A stretch of 64,000 nt of DNA from Opisthorchis felineus (lineage: Eukaryota > Platyhelminthes > Trematoda > Opisthorchiida > Opisthorchiidae): assembly GCA_004794785.1 (NCBI GenBank), contig SJOL01007241.1, positions 257,104 to 321,103 of the forward strand. The letters are read 5' to 3'. A model generated the notes under the pieces. It made no database searches. It had not been told where the DNA came from and was given only the letters and a program-made list of their open reading frames with translations. Shown here in pieces: positions 59,129 through 64,000 of this stretch (position 1 is its first letter; every line of letters starts with the position of its first letter). The translations under genes and the position numbers were made by a program.

Positions 59129-59512
59129 ATATCCAATGACCGTGTCGGGGTTTGAATTCCGCACATCTAACATGCGAGGTGGGTGTGTTACCATCACTCC
59201 ACGCCGGATTCTTCCGAATTTTTACGTCTGAACAGGTGAACACGTTCGCGTTTGAGTGATGTGAGCGGAACTTGCGAATACTCGAACGACGACCCAGTAA
59301 CATACCTTGGTTGTGTCGATCGGCTGGCCCGCCAGTCAGGACTTCCCAGTCAGGTAGCGCCACAGACGCTTGAAACCTGCTGGACACATTTGGTTTCAGG
59401 TGTTGGTGGTTGCGAGATTTTGTAGAACACATACCCACATGACTCTCGTTTGAACAATCGTCCTCCAGTCCTCACGCAATCATCCTGGTGAGTCCACACC
59501 AAATGGGGGAAA

Positions 59513-59557
59513 GCACTGGACTCGAGTCTCGCTCTTATTAGGGCTCATCAGTAGTGC
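59513..59557 (-). ncRNA. Hammerhead ribozyme, type I, S3 class, upstream unit
   Basis: GCACUA, CUGAUGA, stem II GCCC against GAGC with loop UAAUAA, GAGA, palindrome CUCGAG, UC, CAGUGC. It shares the GAGA change with its partner 429 bp away. Confidence 0.75.
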
Positions 59558-60517
59558 ATATCCAATGGTCGTGTCAGGGTTAGACCTTATTCGACCGTAT
59601 TCGTCATCTACAAGCCGAAACGTTGACGTGAAAAACACAGATAGTGCTTTGATTTAATCATTTTTATAAAGAAAATGATTAACTAGAAAGGATGGTGTTT
59701 ACCACACACATCAAAAATGACGTTGATTAGTGGAAACCATATCGTACAGGGTTGTGGGCTCAAAAACACACCCAACAGTCACTGATGAAATCCAAAAAAA
59801 GACGGTAGTAATCAATAGATGATCATTCGATCGACCGAATCACTGAAAGGCGGTGCTTTTCCACTTTGCACACAGCTCGTTCTCAGCTATCAGTGAATCA
59901 AAAGCCTTCCAAAGTCCACTTCTTCTGATGTACATTGCCCTACCTTCATGATGAAACTGAGAATACTGGGGGAAAACAAAGCAGGATTTACGCTAAATTA
60001 CACCAGTTACTAGCGGCATGTGGATGCAGTTTGTGTCCGAGATGTGGATAAATATGTGATCTAGCCTGAAAAATTAGAGCTATTCCTTCCTTCTTTACAA
60101 ACTGGAGACGTATTGGAATTTTTCGAAATCAAAATGCTGTACAATCGATTACGATTGCATGATCGGCATGAGAAAACCAATTCGCACAAGTACTGAGCTT
60201 TCAAAGACTGCACCTCTGTTAGTTGGCCGGTGGTTATTCACATGAGGCAAAATGCGAATCTGTAAGATCCCAAACACAAAAGTCTAGTCCGATCAAATTC
60301 AACACAGTACCATATAGCATTGATAGAAAACTTTCTCATTTGACAATAATCTAATGTTGGAATTCCTCGGCATCAGAGAAGGGAAGCAACAGTTTTGGGG
60401 AACTGGACTCCCATCAGATTAGTTACGGAGCATAACGATAGATTTGTGAAACGAAGAGAAACAAGCGAGCGCAAGAACTCGTGGCAAGAACTGAAAGACT
60501 GTCAACACGAAATCAAT

Positions 60518-60690
60518 CTTTCAGCTGTAAAATCCTTTCGAGGCATAGATGTCATGCCTCCTGAAGGAAGCATGGAATCCTGTCAGGTTGTCTAATTCTA
60601 GGCAGTCGAAGTGCCGGGGTTGGGTTCGAACCACGGACCCTATGCTCAGTAAGTTCGCGCCGTAAACGTTGAGGTATCTTGAGCTCATAT
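60518..60690 (-). mobile_element. S4 tRNA-derived SINE
   Basis: Minus strand: GATACCTCAACGTTTACGG, B box GTGGTTCGAACCCAACC, CTGCCTAGAATTAGACAACC and TTCCTTCAGGAGGCATGAC. Confidence 0.7.
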
Positions 60691-60744
60691 GTGATTGTAG
60701 GGTGATTGGATGAATGATATAGAATTCAACTTCTAACTGGAAAG

Positions 60745-60850
60745 TGATTGTGTTGATGATGATGTGTGAGTGATTCCTCAGAAGGGTGAAGCAGCGTTAC
60801 AATTCTGTTTGTTTTTTACGCTCAGGTTGAATTCAGTTTTAGTTTGTAGT
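60745..60850 (+). mobile_element. S2 element fragment
   Basis: GATGATGTGTGAGTGATTCC, TCAGAAGGGTGAAGCAGCG and ACGCTCAGGTTGAATTC resemble the ribozyme and tail of S2 but are badly decayed. Confidence 0.35.
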
Positions 60851-62689
60851 TCGGAGGACCATCTTCTCCTCAAGCAAATGCAACCACTTTACTCAGTCAT
60901 TGCGGGCTACCGCAAAATGCGACGAATACGATCTGTAAATGAAATGGTTCGACCAATTATCAGACGCATGAGGATTAGCACATATACATACGTATGTATA
61001 ATAACGGAACCATCAGAATTTGTCAGAAGTAGGTCGAAAATAGTAGCAAGTTCGGCACTTCAACTTTTCCGTTTTAATATCTCCTTTTACATCTGAGATG
61101 TCAATGTCATCACTCACGACTTCCAGTCTCTGCTTCACAAATTCCACCCACATCAACCCTTATCGAATATATTTGTCCCGAACTTGTACCACTCGCAATT
61201 CCAACTTTCTTTATTGATTTTCTTCGTCCCTTGGCGCAAAATGCATGGCCATAAGCCCAAATGACTACACTATGTACTCGTTTGTTTCTTTTCGTGACAG
61301 AAACAGAGGGTTTCACTGCAACATTGTTGTAAGACCGCATCCTCAACAGCAAGTCCAGAGACACATCAGAATACAGGATTGCCTGGTCTGTTTGTTGCAC
61401 ACAGCCGTGTGTAAGCGGGTATTTGAACACAAGTCCCCACTGAAAGCTGCAATAAAGAGGATGAAGCAAGTTTTACAACCTCATCACAGACGTTGGTAGT
61501 TCTCAACAGGCTTCCACTTTCAGTCAGCTTCAAGAATAACTTACAGAAAATCAGTATTGAAAGAGTTCAGTTGTCGAAATGCAGGGAAGAACGTTGCGTC
61601 ACTAAGTCCACCTTCACAACAATCACTTTGATGTAGAGGTTATGCGTAAAATCACAGGATGAGGTCAGATAAGTACGTTTTTATGATCCCCTACAGAGTG
61701 AGGAAAGTCGAAACCATTGGTAACAAGGTTCCGAATTTACGGAGTATTTTCCCACACTGATACGCTTTTCTTCGGCTTCCCCACGTTCAGTCTGTGACTA
61801 GTTCCGAATAATGTGAGTTCGGTTAGACATAATTTGTTCTGGGATACAGTAGTATGTGACCTACATATGGTCCCTGAGAGGCTAGTTCTGTCTCACTAGC
61901 TGAGACAACATAGTAAAATCACATTGCAGAGGAGTTTGCAGTAGCTTTTGGCACCCGCCCGCCTTTGCATTTTGCAGGACTCAACGTGTTGTACATCCGT
62001 TTTACGTCAGTTAGTGCATGTTGGGACCGCTCTTTCGAAGGCCTCTGTACTGAATACTTGGATCATTGATAAACTAAAATTTCAAGTAATTAGAATTAGT
62101 GAATTGAAGCTTCGCAAATAAATTGTCATCATGAGAGGGGAGCCTTGTCTCCAACCCCAATACAAGATGCTGCGAAGATTTCAGACCAAGCTGTTACCCA
62201 CTGAACCATAAAATCAGGTGATGAGATGAGAGGTGACCTTTTGATCAACCTCTCCAGCACTGCCGCACTCAGGAGCACTCACAGTGTTCATTGCTCCGAA
62301 GTATCGCTTGATCGGAAGTCCGGTCTGGAACGAAGCCAAAATCACACAAAAATGTTTGGGTCTAAATTACTTACAAGTAGAAGAACATGTGACATGTAGA
62401 AGACATGTAGAAGAACATCTGACGGGCCAGCGAATGTGTAATTGTTAATTAAACAGTAACGTAGTGAGCGCAATTTTGGTTCTGTGGTGTGGGTTGTGCT
62501 GGTTCCTTCTGAGACCAGTCTCGGGATTCTGATTGGCGTTGTGACCGCATGGGTGTCACGTTTGAACACCTCAGAGCAAATCGAGCAGACGTAGCACAAA
62601 CGCGAGTGGGTAAGAAGATGCATTGACACAGATACACAACTACACGCAAACATGCTCGCATGCCGGTGTTGGGCTGGGCGGCCAGTGTG

Positions 62690-62850
62690 ACAAAATGAAT
62701 CGTGGATACGAAAGTCCTGATGGAGCAAAACAGGTGAAGATCGTAGGAGCTTCGAACCTGCAACACTAAACTGTTCGGCCACTAGTGGCTGATCAGCAGT
62801 GTGACTAACTCGCACTTAGACACCACACATCCTCCAACCAAGGGAACTCA
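62690..62850 (-). mobile_element. S2 element, tRNA-like part only
   Basis: Minus strand: AAGTGCGAGTTAGTCACACT, GCTGATCAGCCACTAGTGGC, CGAACAGTTTAGTG and B box TTGCAGGTTCGAAGCTCC. The ribozyme region downstream is not recognisable. Confidence 0.55.
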
Positions 62851-63359
62851 GACAATCCAGTTCTCCCGCAACTCAAGAATAGGAATGAACTAACAGCGAG
62901 GTTATTACAACTGGCAGATTCCCAACTCAACCGAAATCAAACACCAGATGAATGGATAAGATGACGGCATCGACCGTGGAAGTAAGAAGACGAAGGTCAC
63001 CAGATCGGACTCGAAGACACCACTCTCAGGGACATTTAGACACCGGTCAATAAGAACCCGGCCCAATAGAAAGTTCCAGCATAATCGATTATCCAAAATG
63101 CCAGTCATACTTAGAAGTTAACTCACGGTCAGCTGAACGCATGCAAAGGCAAACGCAGAACTGATTAACGCCCACAAGGTGATGCATAGCTACCCAACCG
63201 TTCACTGGTAATGATTGTTTGTGACAACATTTTCAGTATCAACGCACCAACTCCCCCAACCCATCGACACAAGATTTTGGCGAACATACTAACCGACAAG
63301 AGCCACTAATTGACACTCAGCAATGATCTAGTGCGCTAATATGAAGACGACTTATCGAA

Positions 63360-63490
63360 TGGTTCTCCGTCTGCCTTGAAACCTGACCAATTTGATGACC
63401 TGCTCACTTGGCCTGATGAAGCTTTTGTGTCAAGACCGAAATGTTGCTCAATTAAAAACTGCCGATTGTTCACCATGCCCTTCTGAAACG
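63360..63490 (-). repeat. R6 repeat
   Basis: Minus strand: CGTTTCAGAAGGGCATGG, TGAACAATCGGCAG, TTCGGTCTTGACACAAAAGC, TTCATCAGGCCAAGTGAGC and GGTCAGGTTTCAAGGCAGAC. It aligns along its length with the copy at 37 kb but has no palindrome. Confidence 0.6.
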
Positions 63491-64000
63491 ATCAATATAG
63501 CCATTTTTACGTAATTTGACCGAATATTCTCAGCAGATTTGACGTGCCGTCCTCTCAAGTGTAGCTGCTAACTGATCTTTACCCAAGGTCCGGCAAAGGG
63601 GTCTTCATTGTCGGAATTGCCCGCTCGATCGTTCAAGTTATGGACGCGTGAGTTTTGTTTACTCTGTGACGTTTCCCCTCGCTTGTGACCTTCATCCCGC
63701 TTTCCAGTTGGTCTATCCCTTATCGATCTATGCGATGAATTGTTACACAGCTTTAGTCGGCTCAGGATAAGGAGACCGGACTGCCATTCAGTGTTGTAGT
63801 GTCACATATGCGAAATGAGGCTGTTTGTGAGCACCATTCGGTGAGTGTAGTTCCTTGGTGAGTTGCATTTGTGATGTGGTCAGGTTGATTGTGTGAAATG
63901 TGTTCTACCTTGTGAAATCTCGGTGTTTTTAGTCATGTTGCTTTTTTCAGTTCGGAGGCGTGACACCTGAGGGACAAATAATACTTGGAACAACTATAAC

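Larger units (their letters stand above)
59000..59610 (-). mobile_element. S3 element, tandem dimer (period 429 bp)
   Basis: On the minus strand each unit reads: B-box-like AATTCAAACCCCGACACGG, GGATATGCACTG, a hammerhead, CTTTGGTGTGGA, ACTCACCAGGATGA, GGAGGACGACTGTTCAAACG and AGAGTCATGTGGG, then a spacer with GCAACCACCAACACC and CACACCTCGC. The two ribozymes start 429 bp apart. The 3' part of one unit runs directly into the 5' part of the next. Confidence 0.8.
46497..64000. other. Downstream repeat-rich region without recognised genes
   Basis: After the stop at 46496 this stretch holds the probable 3' UTR, then R6 (47505, 63360), R1 (48752, 52340, 54318), S2 (50185, 50790, 56340, 57660, 60745, 62690), S3 (59000-59600), S4 (60518), M1 (55264) and LINE relics (51170-52170, 58640-58970). 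Nothing was recognised in 47570-48750, 49010-50180, 52970-54310, 54460-55260, 55440-56340, 56670-57660, 59610-60510, 60860-62680 or 62860-63350. Confidence 0.7.

Noticed and set aside
62342..62815. 157-codon minus-strand ORF
   Set aside because: Its N-terminal part is translated from an S2 repeat, and the rest shows no conserved motif.
63360..63490. Hammerhead-like CTGATGAAGC ... CCGAAATG in R6 (plus strand)
   Set aside because: The core-like words are present, but stem II hardly pairs, stem I strands are not complementary, and there is no stem III.
63588..63647. Possible 60-base exon (SGKGVFIVGIARS...) with a GTGAGT donor
   Set aside because: Joining it to the acceptor at 63950 gives an early stop; the acceptor is weak and nothing else supports it.

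Overview
The window is eukaryotic and most likely from a parasitic flatworm (trematode). It shows one large multi-exon gene with GT-AG introns of up to about 13-17 kb, many interspersed repeats, decayed non-LTR retrotransposons, and tRNA-like repeats that carry hammerhead ribozymes, a combination known from schistosomes (the Sm-alpha SINE). Genus and species cannot be read from the sequence. No bacterial, viral or organellar gene was seen.

The only well supported protein gene is a plus-strand protocadherin-like adhesion receptor (about 900-47285). Exons at 962-2399, 7673-8904, 19567-19858 and 27084-27926 join in phase. They encode a weak signal-like N-terminus, seven cadherin repeats and one transmembrane helix. 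After the helix there are two possible cytoplasmic tails. One is short: 32080-32156 plus 32477-32668, followed by a stop and an AATAAA. The other is long, about 398 residues, from the exon at 45301-46496, and ends in a possible PDZ ligand (-S-F-V). Both join in phase, so alternative last exons are likely.

The introns and the roughly 17 kb downstream are packed with repeats. Three repeat classes carry a type I hammerhead ribozyme that I could read by eye. R1 is a unit of about 300-310 bp found as tandem dimers and inverted pairs. S2 is a tRNA-like unit of about 387 bp. S3 is a unit of about 429 bp with a tRNA-like B box. All three have the CUGAUGA and GAAA core strands, complementary stem I strands, and a stem III that is a short perfect palindrome with no loop (ACCGGU, ACAGCUGU, ACUCGAGU). 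That design is expected to work as a dimer, which fits their tandem arrangement. They resemble metazoan retrozymes and ribozyme-bearing SINEs, and are the most interesting content of the window. Many of the ribozyme-bearing copies lie on the sense strand of protocadherin introns.

Other content: a tRNA-derived SINE without a ribozyme (S4, six copies, one ending about 24 bp before exon 5), foldback MITE-like elements (M1), a further short repeat family (R6) with a 27-bp perfect palindrome in one copy, two or three decayed LINE fragments on the minus strand, AT microsatellites, and long stretches with no recognisable feature. The first 231 bases may be the end of an upstream gene.
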